Positions 7,362 to 14,867 of a DNA stretch of 64,000 nucleotides are shown one piece after another. Position 1 is the stretch's first letter; each line of letters opens with the position of its first letter. This DNA is from a virus. Under the pieces are notes generated by a model. The model was not told the DNA's origin. It worked only from the letters and a program-made list of their open reading frames with translations, and made no database searches. The translations under genes were made by a program, and so were the position numbers. The stretch lies in IMG/VR virus record IMGVR_UViG_3300034190_002878, positions 1 to 64,000 of that record; one strand, given 5' to 3'.

Positions 7362-8945
7362 CTATCCTTTTAGTAACCAAACAAAGTCTCTGTACTGATT
7401 TTGTGCTGTTCTCTGTTCTTTAGTTAAGCCTTGTTGAATGTCTTTATCGCCGGGGTTTAATGTTCTAAAATTTTTGCTCTTTAACATCATTGACCCCACC
7501 ATAGCTTTTTTGTACTCTACTTCTCTTTGATTTGTTTGAAGTGCTGTGTCTCTTACCCAACATCCAATTGCTAATGCCATAACTAAGTCATCATGATAAC
7601 TTCTCATAGCCTCAGCTTTATTATTGTTCCAGATAAAAGTCTTGAATTCATCAACAAGTCGTGAAGAATATATTGTAATTAGTTTATTTCGTATGAATTC
7701 TTCCATTTTTGCCACGATAAGTGGTCTGGTCTTGGAAGAGGTGGTAAAACCAGCGATTGAGTTTGTCATAGACGAAGCTTGCACCTGATCAATGTACTCG
7801 TGCGTTCCCTTCACCGAGAAATATAGATTAGGGTATTCTTTACTCTGTAGCTTCTCTAGGATTGATATCCCTAAGCTATTATTTTCAACCACCATAAGAC
7901 AACTACCAAACTCTCTACCTGTGGTATCAAGTATTGTAGCAAATTCCTCAAGGTTGGGTTTGCCGCGATATTCACCAATTACCTCCATGGTCTCTAATTT
8001 AATTATGTGGAACACAGAAAAATCAGCACCATCTCCTCTGGCAACATCAGCAACTAGTAAGTAAGTGTATTCGGGACTGTACTGTTCCCACAGCCATAAG
8101 TTACGGTCGAAGCCTGTTCGATACATTGGCTCGGACACGCTGAAGACCAGCCTCTCTAGATCCTCTGGGTGGATTACGGTTTCACCCGAGGAGTTAAAGT
8201 TGCACTCCAGCTCTTGTGCAATTTGGCGGCGAGACATATTTCTTGTCTCTTTCTCAAACCACTCTTGATCTCGATCAGGGTGGACATCCCATGGAAGATT
8301 TACAGGATGGAAGTCGTTAACGTTTTGTTCTGCCTCGACATATGTCTTGTGGAACCAGTTGCCAACGCCATTTGGGGTGGACAATGCAATACAACGACCA
8401 CCTGTGGAAAGTGTAGGATACAAGCCTGTCCACAACTCCTCAAGGCCTTCAACGTGCGCGGCCTCGTCAATAACAAGAAGAGACAAGGCTTCTGAACGAC
8501 CAGCATCGCCAGACGTAGAAGCCGCCTTAACCTCGGAACCGTTTGTCAATACAAAAGACGTGCGGTTATCAATTTTAATCTCGGCAATACGAATCCAAGG
8601 CGGAAGGTTCTGCATGATATTCTTGACCTTCTTGACCAAGTTAGCAGCAGTCGCAAATTTAGTTGCGATAACCAAGACGTTCTTGTCTCTGTGAAACAAC
8701 ATTAGCCAGACAATGTAGGCTGCTGAAATAGTCGAGATGCCTAGCTGTCTAGCTTTTAAAATAATATTGAAGCGGTAATCGTTGAAATCCTTAAGCAGTT
8801 CGTCCTGATAAGGATAGGTCTTGAAGGAAATTAATCCTTCAAGTGGGTGAGAGATTCTAGTGTAGTTGTTAATAAAGTAGGATGGGTCTTTGCCACACTT
8901 AACAATCTCTCTGATTGCTTCTTTCTTTGATAATTGATAAGACAT
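7362..8945 (-). CDS. Terminase large subunit (T4 gp17-like)
   Basis: Motor and nuclease that packages phage DNA into proheads. The 527-residue product has the ATPase N-half with a Walker A-like loop ARQLGIST (residues 65-72, a deviant form typical of gp17 relatives), Walker B LLVIDE (156-161) and motif III STPNG (189-193). The C-terminal RNase H-like nuclease has LLVADVARGDGADF with Asp300, VVENN with Glu354 and HDDLVMA with Asp452/453. The length is close to the family norm. ATG at 8945 has AAGGAA upstream and overlaps the stop of the 176-residue gene by one base. I see no obvious small terminase gene nearby. Confidence 0.95.
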   Translation of the reverse strand: MSYQLSKKEAIREIVKCGKDPSYFINNYTRISHPLEGLISFKTYPYQDELLKDFNDYRFNIILKARQLGISTISAAYIVWLMLFHRDKNVLVIATKFATAANLVKKVKNIMQNLPPWIRIAEIKIDNRTSFVLTNGSEVKAASTSGDAGRSEALSLLVIDEAAHVEGLEELWTGLYPTLSTGGRCIALSTPNGVGNWFHKTYVEAEQNVNDFHPVNLPWDVHPDRDQEWFEKETRNMSRRQIAQELECNFNSSGETVIHPEDLERLVFSVSEPMYRTGFDRNLWLWEQYSPEYTYLLVADVARGDGADFSVFHIIKLETMEVIGEYRGKPNLEEFATILDTTGREFGSCLMVVENNSLGISILEKLQSKEYPNLYFSVKGTHEYIDQVQASSMTNSIAGFTTSSKTRPLIVAKMEEFIRNKLITIYSSRLVDEFKTFIWNNNKAEAMRSYHDDLVMALAIGCWVRDTALQTNQREVEYKKAMVGSMMLKSKNFRTLNPGDKDIQQGLTKEQRTAQNQYRDFVWLLKG

Positions 8946-9475
8946 TATTCCTTACGCTTATCGTTATCCGGTCTGGTGCCCAACCCTCCCTGATCTAAGA
9001 AACTCTTGAACTTTGCATCAACACTATCTTTAGACTCGCCACCTACAGTGTCAACATCACCAAGGTTTCCAATCTTATAGTCCATGTTCGCAAGGATAAA
9101 GACTCTGACCTTCGATGTATTTTGAACCAGCACTGTTACTTCCCCCTGAGGGGTTAATGTTAGTGCGTTACCAGTGATCTTTTTAAACTCTTTCTTGAGA
9201 AAATTTGCGATGTCTTGAATTGTCTGCTCAATGTCAGATTCGAAGCTCTTGTCGTGTACGTCACGAAGTTTAATTTCAGATTGGTATGAAATCTTGAGGA
9301 TGTCGCCGTGTAGACGGACACCGAACCCATCCATAACTCTTGAGTCAATTATTGGGTCACCCTCTTCGCGCTTTAGACCGATGGAGATTGGCTCTCCCTT
9401 TTCGTCGTGTGCGCCATCATATGCGTTTGCAGCGGCTTGTGAAATGCCTCTGATAATTTCAAGTGTTGTTGCCAT
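8945..9475 (-). CDS. Conserved-type protein upstream of terminase, unknown function (176 aa)
   Basis: I placed the start at ATG 9475 (MATTLEIIRGISQAAANAYD) because GGAG lies 9-10 bases upstream. A longer frame to 9553 begins with a non-ATG codon and adds 26 residues without a ribosome-binding site. The product is a 176-residue alpha/beta protein without membrane segments. The central part (GDILKISYQSEIKLRDVH; IEQTIQDIANFLKKEFKKIT) suggests a compact strand-helix domain, followed by an unstructured acidic tail. It overlaps the zinc-finger gene by 17 bases and terminase by one. The position suggests a packaging or head role, but I do not recognise the family. Confidence 0.65.
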   Translation of the reverse strand: MATTLEIIRGISQAAANAYDGAHDEKGEPISIGLKREEGDPIIDSRVMDGFGVRLHGDILKISYQSEIKLRDVHDKSFESDIEQTIQDIANFLKKEFKKITGNALTLTPQGEVTVLVQNTSKVRVFILANMDYKIGNLGDVDTVGGESKDSVDAKFKSFLDQGGLGTRPDNDKRKE

Positions 9476-9857
9476 TATTTGGTCTCCATCCTGTTTTCCA
9501 GCGTTCTTCGCGTCCCTCAACCCATTGAATATAGCAATTACGACAACATTCAAATTTTTTCATGTACACATCATCTTTTGAGTCAAAAGAATATGTATGG
9601 CACACAGGGCAAGTTCTGCTTTGGCTTTCTCTATTAAGTAGTTTTTTAGGGATCAAAACACCATTAACTTCTGTTTTCTGATCCAATTCATCTAATAATA
9701 CTTCTTTTTGCCTTATCTTCTCAATCTGTTCTTGATAAATTTTCTCTTTTTCGTCGTTCCAGTTGCCTCTTGGGTTTGCAATTGCTTCTTGGCCATACTT
9801 TTCTGCGATAGCCTTCTCTAGCTTAGCTATATAATTTGGATCTTTGTGTTTCTTCAT
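9459..9857 (-). CDS. Zinc-ribbon protein of unknown function (132 aa)
   Basis: The 132-residue product has a helical, Lys/Glu-rich N-terminal half (residues 1-75). The C-terminal half holds a four-cysteine zinc-binding pattern: CPVC (about residues 84-87) and then CCRNC (about 104-108), followed by an aromatic Trp/Arg-rich segment (WVEGREERWKTGW). Such a pattern suggests nucleic acid or protein binding. AGGTGA lies just before ATG 9857. It sits between the lysis-like cassette and the terminase. Function unknown; a packaging-related DNA-binding role is possible. Confidence 0.65.
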   Translation of the reverse strand: MKKHKDPNYIAKLEKAIAEKYGQEAIANPRGNWNDEKEKIYQEQIEKIRQKEVLLDELDQKTEVNGVLIPKKLLNRESQSRTCPVCHTYSFDSKDDVYMKKFECCRNCYIQWVEGREERWKTGWRPNNGNNT

Positions 9858-9858
9858 T

Positions 9859-10281
9859 TCACCTACTCGCTATATGATATGCACCAAAACCAATGGCGAC
9901 ACCTGCAACAACACTTCCCGCTACAGCTAGTGGGATATTAATTTTTTTGCTTTTCTTAATTATCTCTCTGAGCTTTTCGATCTCTTGATCTCTAGTGTCA
10001 ATCTCTACCTGATATCGGACCTGTGTTTCGTCCAACGTAATTTGCATGTTCTGTATAACAAGTTCTGAATCTAGAACAATCTTTTGCTTTTCCATTTCGC
10101 ATTTAGCTTTGTATTCTTCTGATAGAAATTCTTTCCAAGCTAACAATTTGGCTGTTGCTTCAGTGTCGAAACAGGTGGCTTCAAACCGAACAACCCCGCC
10201 CTTAGGAACAAGAGTAAATTTACCCTCGCCACCATGAGCCATGGGGATCATCAAGAAAAATAAAAATAATACTTTAATCAA
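9859..10281 (-). CDS. Secreted coiled-coil protein, possible outer spanin-like lysis component
   Basis: The product has an N-terminal hydrophobic signal sequence (IKVLFLFFLMIPMAHG), a soluble region with two cysteines, a central coiled coil (about residues 65-110) and a hydrophobic C-terminal segment (IPLAVAGSVVAGVAIGFGAY) that could be a membrane helix. The start is uncertain: there is no ATG before the signal. I chose TTG 10281, which gives a compact signal peptide; TTG 10308 is the alternative. It overlaps the preceding coiled-coil membrane protein, as spanin pairs often do. No lipobox cysteine is visible, so it is not a classical o-spanin; a variant spanin is the best guess. Confidence 0.5.
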   Translation of the reverse strand: MIKVLFLFFLMIPMAHGGEGKFTLVPKGGVVRFEATCFDTEATAKLLAWKEFLSEEYKAKCEMEKQKIVLDSELVIQNMQITLDETQVRYQVEIDTRDQEIEKLREIIKKSKKINIPLAVAGSVVAGVAIGFGAYHIASR

Positions 10282-10654
10282 CGTGCTCAAAACCAAACTT
10301 CGCCTCAATCTCTACAATCAATTTATTAGGATCTTCTTGTCGTAAGGTCACAAAGTCCCTCACGCGCTCTTTCTTTGCCTCTTCGATAGCTTGCTTGTAC
10401 TCGGAATACTCTGCTTCAAGCTCTGCCATCTTCGCTTTGTATTGTTCCAGAGCCTCTGCCTTACGCTCAGTCTCACGTTCGTGACTCTGCTTTAGTTCCT
10501 TAATTCTTACTTCATAGCTCTCGACGGACGCATCATATGCATCGATCAAGCCCTTGTGATCACGCCACCATAGGAAGGAGACCGCAAATAGCAGCAAAGC
10601 TAGAGCGACCTCCTTCCAGTGGGCGATTAGAAATCTAAAAGTTCCCTTCATCAT
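10274..10654 (-). CDS. Membrane-anchored coiled-coil protein, i-spanin-like
   Basis: A 126-residue protein with one N-terminal membrane helix (VALALLLFAVSFLWW, about residues 16-30) followed by a long charged coiled coil (about 45-105). This is the topology of Rz-type inner-membrane spanins, which span the periplasm to fuse inner and outer membranes in the last step of lysis of Gram-negative hosts. It overlaps the holin-like gene upstream by 4 bases and the secreted coiled-coil gene downstream. Two consecutive ATG codons (10654 and 10651) are both possible starts. Assignment is by topology and neighbours, not by sequence family. Confidence 0.55.
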   Translation of the reverse strand: MMKGTFRFLIAHWKEVALALLLFAVSFLWWRDHKGLIDAYDASVESYEVRIKELKQSHERETERKAEALEQYKAKMAELEAEYSEYKQAIEEAKKERVRDFVTLRQEDPNKLIVEIEAKFGFEHVD

Positions 10655-10842
10655 GCGCTTTTTAACTTAACAACAGCATCGATGACCGCTTGGCCACCAA
10701 GATAAAGGGCTGAGATTGTAACCCAATCTCCGCTGGTCAAGAAGCCGCTGGCAGCGAGGCCAGTTGCAGTTGCCCAGACAAGTAGCTTTCGTGATACAAC
10801 TTTTTCTAGAGTTTTATCAACTGCTCCTTTAATCATGTTCAT
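10651..10842 (-). CDS. Small hydrophobic protein, holin candidate
   Basis: The 63-residue product has a short amphipathic N-terminus and two moderately hydrophobic stretches (residues about 20-35, LLVWATATGLAASGFL, and about 40-58, WVTISALYLGGQAVIDAVV). It ends with a basic KLKSA tail. Size, two predicted membrane segments and its place just upstream of two spanin-like genes fit a small holin that opens the inner membrane at lysis. GGAGGAAA stands just before ATG 10842. No holin family is recognisable by eye. Confidence 0.5.
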   Translation of the reverse strand: MNMIKGAVDKTLEKVVSRKLLVWATATGLAASGFLTSGDWVTISALYLGGQAVIDAVVKLKSA

Positions 10843-11027
10843 GTTTCCTCCACTTCGTTTGTTTCTACCGTACCATTATCAGTTGTGCTTGGCTGCATCT
10901 CATTGAATGACTGGATAGCGGCGTAAATTGCTGCTGATTCCTGTAATGTGTATGTGCCTCGCTTTTGTGCAATGGTGATAGCATTTACGAGCACTTGTAG
11001 TGCTTGATTTAATTGTTCCGACGTCAT
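10839..11027 (-). CDS. Small protein of unknown function at the head of the lysis-like operon
   Basis: The 62-residue acidic protein has an amphipathic helical N-terminal half (LNQALQVLVNAITIAQKRG) and an unstructured Thr/Glu-rich tail. ATG 11027 follows TAGGAG, and a late-promoter element lies 17 bases upstream. Its 3' end overlaps the holin-like gene by 4 bases. It could regulate or accompany the lysis proteins; no family recognised. Confidence 0.55.
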   Translation of the reverse strand: MTSEQLNQALQVLVNAITIAQKRGTYTLQESAAIYAAIQSFNEMQPSTTDNGTVETNEVEET

Positions 11028-11043
11028 TACGACTCCTATAGGA

Positions 11044-11051
11044 TAAATAGT
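11044..11051 (-). promoter_or_regulatory. Candidate phage late promoter (ACTATTTAT)
   Basis: Reads ACTATTTATCC in gene orientation. It lies at the stop codon of the Mre11-Rad50 fusion and 17 bases before the ATG of the 62-residue gene. From here the lysis-like cassette, terminase, portal and head genes could be transcribed as one late unit. Confidence 0.55.
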
Positions 11052-14000
11052 TACTGATTTATATAAGCATAACCTTGTTTCTTAGAAATGTCAAGTGTTG
11101 AATCTACAACATCTTTCAAAGAGTCAAGGTGCGAGATTAGCAAAATGGTCTTGAAATGTGCCTTAATCATGTCAAGAAGCTGCGTAAAGGACTGCAAATG
11201 TTCTTCATCTAAAGCAGTACCCGGCTCGTCCAGAACCATGATATCGCTGGTTGGTAAATTAGATACGGCTAGGAAAGCCAAACGAATCGCCATTGCAGCC
11301 ATTGTTTTCTCTGCCCCAGATGCCATTGATAGCGGTCGAGGGTCATGGCTTGGGTGCTTGATAAAGATATCTAGCTTATTTCCCTCTTCTTCAAAAAGAA
11401 CCTCAAAGGTAGTGAGGTTGGCGAGAACCTTCGCAATCTCTTGATTGATAACCGGCAGCTTCTTTTTAATGACATCATAAGCAATACCATTAGGGTGCAT
11501 ACAGCGCATGTATAGATCATATGCCGCAAACTGCTCACGAAGATCAATGTACTCTTGCTTTTGTTCTTTGATATTTAGCACCTTCTGCTCTAACGAACCA
11601 ACAAGACGATGATGGGTAACAATCTCTTTTTCACAAGCTTGTAGCTTTGTTTCACGGTCTTGTAGAGCAGACTCACTCTCTTGCTTCTGTGCCAGCAGAG
11701 CTTCTAAGTTTTCAATCGCTTCTTTGTTATCTTCGTAAGAAGATTCTTTTTCCTCCAAAGCTTCGATATCAGAGATTAGGCTACTCATAGAATTTTCATT
11801 CTGAGCGATTAGCAATTGTGTGTTGGTAATATCTCTCTGAGTTTGGTCTTTCTTAGCAACCAAAGAGTTATATTGCTCCACCTTCTTGTCTACACCCTCC
11901 GGGTCCATCGCACGGTGCTCAGTGGTAAATATATCGATCTTCTCTTGAACCTCTGGCTTCTTAGCCAGTGCGTCCTCTGCTTCACGAAGACACTTACAAC
12001 CTCTTAGAAACTCAGGGTCGTTTAGGGACGAGGCCTTTTTATCAATTCGTTCAAGCTCCGCTCGCAAATCATTGATCCGATTCCAGAGATTGCTTGAATC
12101 GCTTTGCTTCTTAATTAAGTCTTCAATATCATAGTTGTCTAGAAACTCTTCAATTTTCTCAACGAGTGCTTCTTTCTCTTGTAAATTTGTCTTGTTATTT
12201 TTTAGACTATTCTGTGTTCTCTCTAACAAGGAACGCTTACGCACTAGTTCAGCCTTAACGTTTACGATATCAATCATTTCCGCTGGGATAGAATCGATCA
12301 TACGATCTACTTCTTCAATGCCAGAAACTAATTTGGATATTTCGTTTCTGAGAGTCTCGCAAACAGACTGCTGTTCTTCTAGGTTCTCTTCACATTGAGC
12401 ATGCTCTTGCTCTGCTGCTTCGATCTCAGCGTCATACTCCCTGCCTTCCAAGCGTCGAAGAGCACCCTTCATATCAGCAGCATCGTCTTTTGCTAGTTTG
12501 AATTTCTTTTCGAAGATCTCCAAGTCGAGAAACTTTGCCAAGATTTCCTTCCGTTTTGTGCTGCCTTCCCTAATAAAGGAAAGACTATCCAACTGGCTAG
12601 ACAAACTAGTGAGTAGAAAGTCATCAATGGATCCGAATACCTTTCTGATGTTTCTGTCTGTGTCGTTTCTTGTGAGTCCATTTAAACTTACCTTTTCTCC
12701 GTTCGCATCAATCTTGAAAAAGTCAAGATCGGTTTTTGCTTCAAGAGTCTCGACCCCCTTGAGTCGCTTTGTGTATTTAGACGAGCTTCGTCGGATGTAA
12801 TATTGTTCATCACCAATGTTGATGACCACTTCGCCTGAACCATCTTCTTTGTTCTGGTTGATAATATTTACGTTCTTACGCTCGTTCTTGGAAGTTGTAT
12901 TAAAAATTGTATACAATAAGCTATCAATAATACTGGACTTGCCAGAATAATTCTTTCCAAAGATACCAACAGTTCCGTTCAGACGAGCAAAGTCAATTCG
13001 ATTGCTGTCTCCGTAGTTAAACAAATTATCCCATTGTAGCTCGCCAATACGCCACTTAATGTTTCTAGAAATTTCTTCGCTTTCTTCGGCTTTCTTGATG
13101 TATAGTGAGTTTAGGTCTAGTACCTTCTTCATCAAGCTTTCGGTAACTTGGTAGTCTACCAGATACTCACGAATTAATTCCTCTTGAATCTGCGGGTTAC
13201 GCATATCATCCTGATGAATACTATCGGTGATTTCTTCAACGTTGCCACGCTCCCCAGCGGCGCGGTTAAGAAACGATATGGTATCGGGCTTGAAGCGTTG
13301 CTTTGCGACATCTACTGCCTTCCGCATCGCTTCAAGAGACAAATTATTGTTAGACACAAGTCGTAAACGCGATCCCTTTTTAACAGATAAGCCTTTGGGC
13401 ATGCGCCCGGTGGGGGTTAGATTTATTGTTATAAAAGGCTTGGGATTCGGAATTACGATGTGGTCACAAGTAAAGTCATCTTTGCTTTGGATGTTCCACA
13501 GCAAGAATCCTTTGTCATCTGTCTCACCAAAGTTCTGTTGAACAGTGGAGCCCGGATACCTTACCCGACCCTCATCATCAAGGATCTGGTTCGTTTTGTG
13601 AATATCTCCAAGGAACACATAATCATGTCCCTCAAAGACTTCGATTGGGTGGTCGCCATGTGTCATCACCCAGCCTGTGTCAGTCTTAACGCCTGATACA
13701 GAACCGTGATACAGCGCGATATTGATACGTTCGTCGCTGGATGGCTTGACCCAATTCTCCTCATCGAACACAGATAGAACATTAAATGCTAAGTCATCGC
13801 TTAGCACAGTCTCGCCTGCGTCTCGCAAGAGGTGTAGATTTGGATGGTTTAGTGCCTTTGCAATAGGCGTAATTGCATCCTGCCTGTGCTCATTCTTAAG
13901 GTTGCCATCATGGTTTCCAAGAATGATATAGGTAGGCGCAATGTCCGCAAGATTACTCAGGAACGATGCAGCCAAATCAAAATATTCAGGAGAAAGTTGT

Positions 14001-14149
14001 GTTTTTGTATGTGCTAAGTCGCCACAATGTACAATGTAGTCAACTTTCTCTTTTTTCAATCGGTCATAAATTTGATCGAAGATAGCTCGATATTCTTTAT
14101 GATACTTATAATTGCGGATGTGTGTATCCGCGATATGTGCAAACTTCAA
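11051..14149 (-). CDS. Mre11-Rad50 (SbcD-SbcC, gp47-gp46-like) fusion nuclease/ATPase
   Basis: One 1032-residue polypeptide holds both subunits of the recombination and end-processing nuclease that T4 encodes separately as gp47 and gp46. The N-terminal third is an Mre11-type phosphoesterase: FAHIADTHIR, HCGDLAHTK, ILGNHDGN, YHGSV and FLGDIHK supply the metal ligands. From about residue 395 the Rad50 part begins, with Walker A FGKNYSGKSS, a long coiled coil, an ABC signature near LSMASGAEK and Walker B IMVLDEPGTALDE. The hook carries Cys-Lys-Cys near residue 718, not the usual C-x-x-C. I chose TTG 14149 (MKFAHIADTH) because GGGGG lies 5 bases upstream and GTG 14161 would leave almost no leader after the strong promoter. 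Confidence 0.92.
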   Translation of the reverse strand: MKFAHIADTHIRNYKYHKEYRAIFDQIYDRLKKEKVDYIVHCGDLAHTKTQLSPEYFDLAASFLSNLADIAPTYIILGNHDGNLKNEHRQDAITPIAKALNHPNLHLLRDAGETVLSDDLAFNVLSVFDEENWVKPSSDERINIALYHGSVSGVKTDTGWVMTHGDHPIEVFEGHDYVFLGDIHKTNQILDDEGRVRYPGSTVQQNFGETDDKGFLLWNIQSKDDFTCDHIVIPNPKPFITINLTPTGRMPKGLSVKKGSRLRLVSNNNLSLEAMRKAVDVAKQRFKPDTISFLNRAAGERGNVEEITDSIHQDDMRNPQIQEELIREYLVDYQVTESLMKKVLDLNSLYIKKAEESEEISRNIKWRIGELQWDNLFNYGDSNRIDFARLNGTVGIFGKNYSGKSSIIDSLLYTIFNTTSKNERKNVNIINQNKEDGSGEVVINIGDEQYYIRRSSSKYTKRLKGVETLEAKTDLDFFKIDANGEKVSLNGLTRNDTDRNIRKVFGSIDDFLLTSLSSQLDSLSFIREGSTKRKEILAKFLDLEIFEKKFKLAKDDAADMKGALRRLEGREYDAEIEAAEQEHAQCEENLEEQQSVCETLRNEISKLVSGIEEVDRMIDSIPAEMIDIVNVKAELVRKRSLLERTQNSLKNNKTNLQEKEALVEKIEEFLDNYDIEDLIKKQSDSSNLWNRINDLRAELERIDKKASSLNDPEFLRGCKCLREAEDALAKKPEVQEKIDIFTTEHRAMDPEGVDKKVEQYNSLVAKKDQTQRDITNTQLLIAQNENSMSSLISDIEALEEKESSYEDNKEAIENLEALLAQKQESESALQDRETKLQACEKEIVTHHRLVGSLEQKVLNIKEQKQEYIDLREQFAAYDLYMRCMHPNGIAYDVIKKKLPVINQEIAKVLANLTTFEVLFEEEGNKLDIFIKHPSHDPRPLSMASGAEKTMAAMAIRLAFLAVSNLPTSDIMVLDEPGTALDEEHLQSFTQLLDMIKAHFKTILLISHLDSLKDVVDSTLDISKKQGYAYINQ
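11066..11094 (-). promoter_or_regulatory. Weak sigma70-like promoter candidate
   Basis: Minus strand TTGACA, 17 bases, TATGCT, inside the last codons of the Mre11-Rad50 fusion and upstream of the lysis-like cassette. The -35 box is perfect but the -10 box matches at only 4 of 6 positions and lies in coding sequence, so it may be chance. Confidence 0.25.
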
Positions 14150-14176
14150 GTTTACCCCCACTTGAATTTATAATAT

Positions 14177-14205
14177 ATTATAACACGCAGCAGCTCTGCT
14201 GTCAA
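14177..14205 (-). promoter_or_regulatory. Perfect sigma70 consensus promoter
   Basis: On the minus strand: TTGACA (14205-14200), a 17-base spacer, TATAAT (14182-14177), plus a TG dinucleotide at the extended -10 position. It lies in the 59-base gap upstream of the Mre11-Rad50 fusion. Transcription would start near 14170, about 20 bases before the chosen TTG start. It should allow host RNA polymerase to express this gene early. A CAGCAG..CTGCTG inverted repeat overlaps the -35 and spacer. Confidence 0.85.
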
Positions 14206-14208
14206 GGA

Positions 14209-14553
14209 TTATTTATCGAATTCTTTATATCCTTCGAGTTCTTGCTGGATGTAATTCATAAGGAAATTTTTGTCCTTGCGTGCCATTGGCTCTTGTGACA
14301 AAGCTGATGCGATACCCTCGTATCCCATACGAGAAAGTGCGGCGATTACTAAGGGTAAACCAATGTTCACGCCCATCTTGAAAAGGCCTGCGACGATTTC
14401 CATGAGCTGTGGGTCTACCATGGAAGACATATCTACTTCGTCAAGCTGTTGCTGTACTTCTTCGCCAAATAGTTCACCAGCCTCTTCATTGGTGAGCGTG
14501 ACTTCCATTTCTTCTCTAATAATTTGTTTGAGCCTTTCTTTGGTAATTTGCAT
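14209..14553 (-). CDS. Tagged putative internal head protein (114 aa)
   Basis: The product begins MQITKERLKQIIREEMEV, one of the shared N-terminal tags, with IIRE as a possible prohead protease site. After it come an acidic stretch, then a hydrophobic region (about residues 55-80, containing GVNIGLPLVIAALSRMG) that could associate with membranes, and a charged C-terminus. AAGGAA precedes ATG 14553. It is the last gene of a cluster of four genes bearing this tag. An internal head protein packaged with the DNA is the inferred role; the mature activity is unknown. Confidence 0.55.
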   Translation of the reverse strand: MQITKERLKQIIREEMEVTLTNEEAGELFGEEVQQQLDEVDMSSMVDPQLMEIVAGLFKMGVNIGLPLVIAALSRMGYEGIASALSQEPMARKDKNFLMNYIQQELEGYKEFDK

Positions 14554-14591
14554 CTTTATTATTCCTTTAGTATTCTGAACTATATTGTATA

Positions 14592-14867
14592 TCAGTCGTC
14601 TTTGCCTAATTGGCCTACACTTGCCACAAGGCTCATGACTTGCTGTAATTTCTCATCATCTAGATCCTTAACCATGCTAATTAGCTGGGTCATCACAGGG
14701 CCATACTGTTCAATCGCAGGGCCAAGATCTTGAATTTGCGGTGCAAGCTTTTGAATCATAGGTACAAACTTGGTTAGCAATGCAGGGTTCTCTTGTAACA
14801 GCCGTAACTGAACAGTTACTAGCTCTTCTTTTATGATTCGCTTGAGTGTTTGTTCATTAAGAATCAC
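14592..14867 (-). CDS. Tagged putative internal head protein (91 aa)
   Basis: GTG at 14867 follows AGGAGG at 7 bases. The product begins MILNEQTLKRIIKEELVTV, matching the shared N-terminal tag, with IIKE as the likely cut site. The remaining 75 residues are a Leu/Gln/Pro-rich helical segment with repeated short helices (PMIQKLAPQIQDLGPAIEQ). No membrane helix or catalytic motif is seen. The start overlaps the end of the 233-residue tagged gene by 4 bases. Function after processing unknown. Confidence 0.55.
   Translation of the reverse strand: MILNEQTLKRIIKEELVTVQLRLLQENPALLTKFVPMIQKLAPQIQDLGPAIEQYGPVMTQLISMVKDLDDEKLQQVMSLVASVGQLGKDD

Noticed and set aside
9476-9553. N-terminal extension of the 176-residue gene to 9553
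   Set aside because: Non-ATG start inside the zinc-finger gene without a ribosome-binding site; ATG 9475 has GGAG upstream.
14162-14208. tRNA or terminator in the gap upstream of the Mre11-Rad50 fusion
   Set aside because: Too short for a tRNA; the inverted repeat has only 2 central bases and no T-run. The sequence is explained by a promoter.
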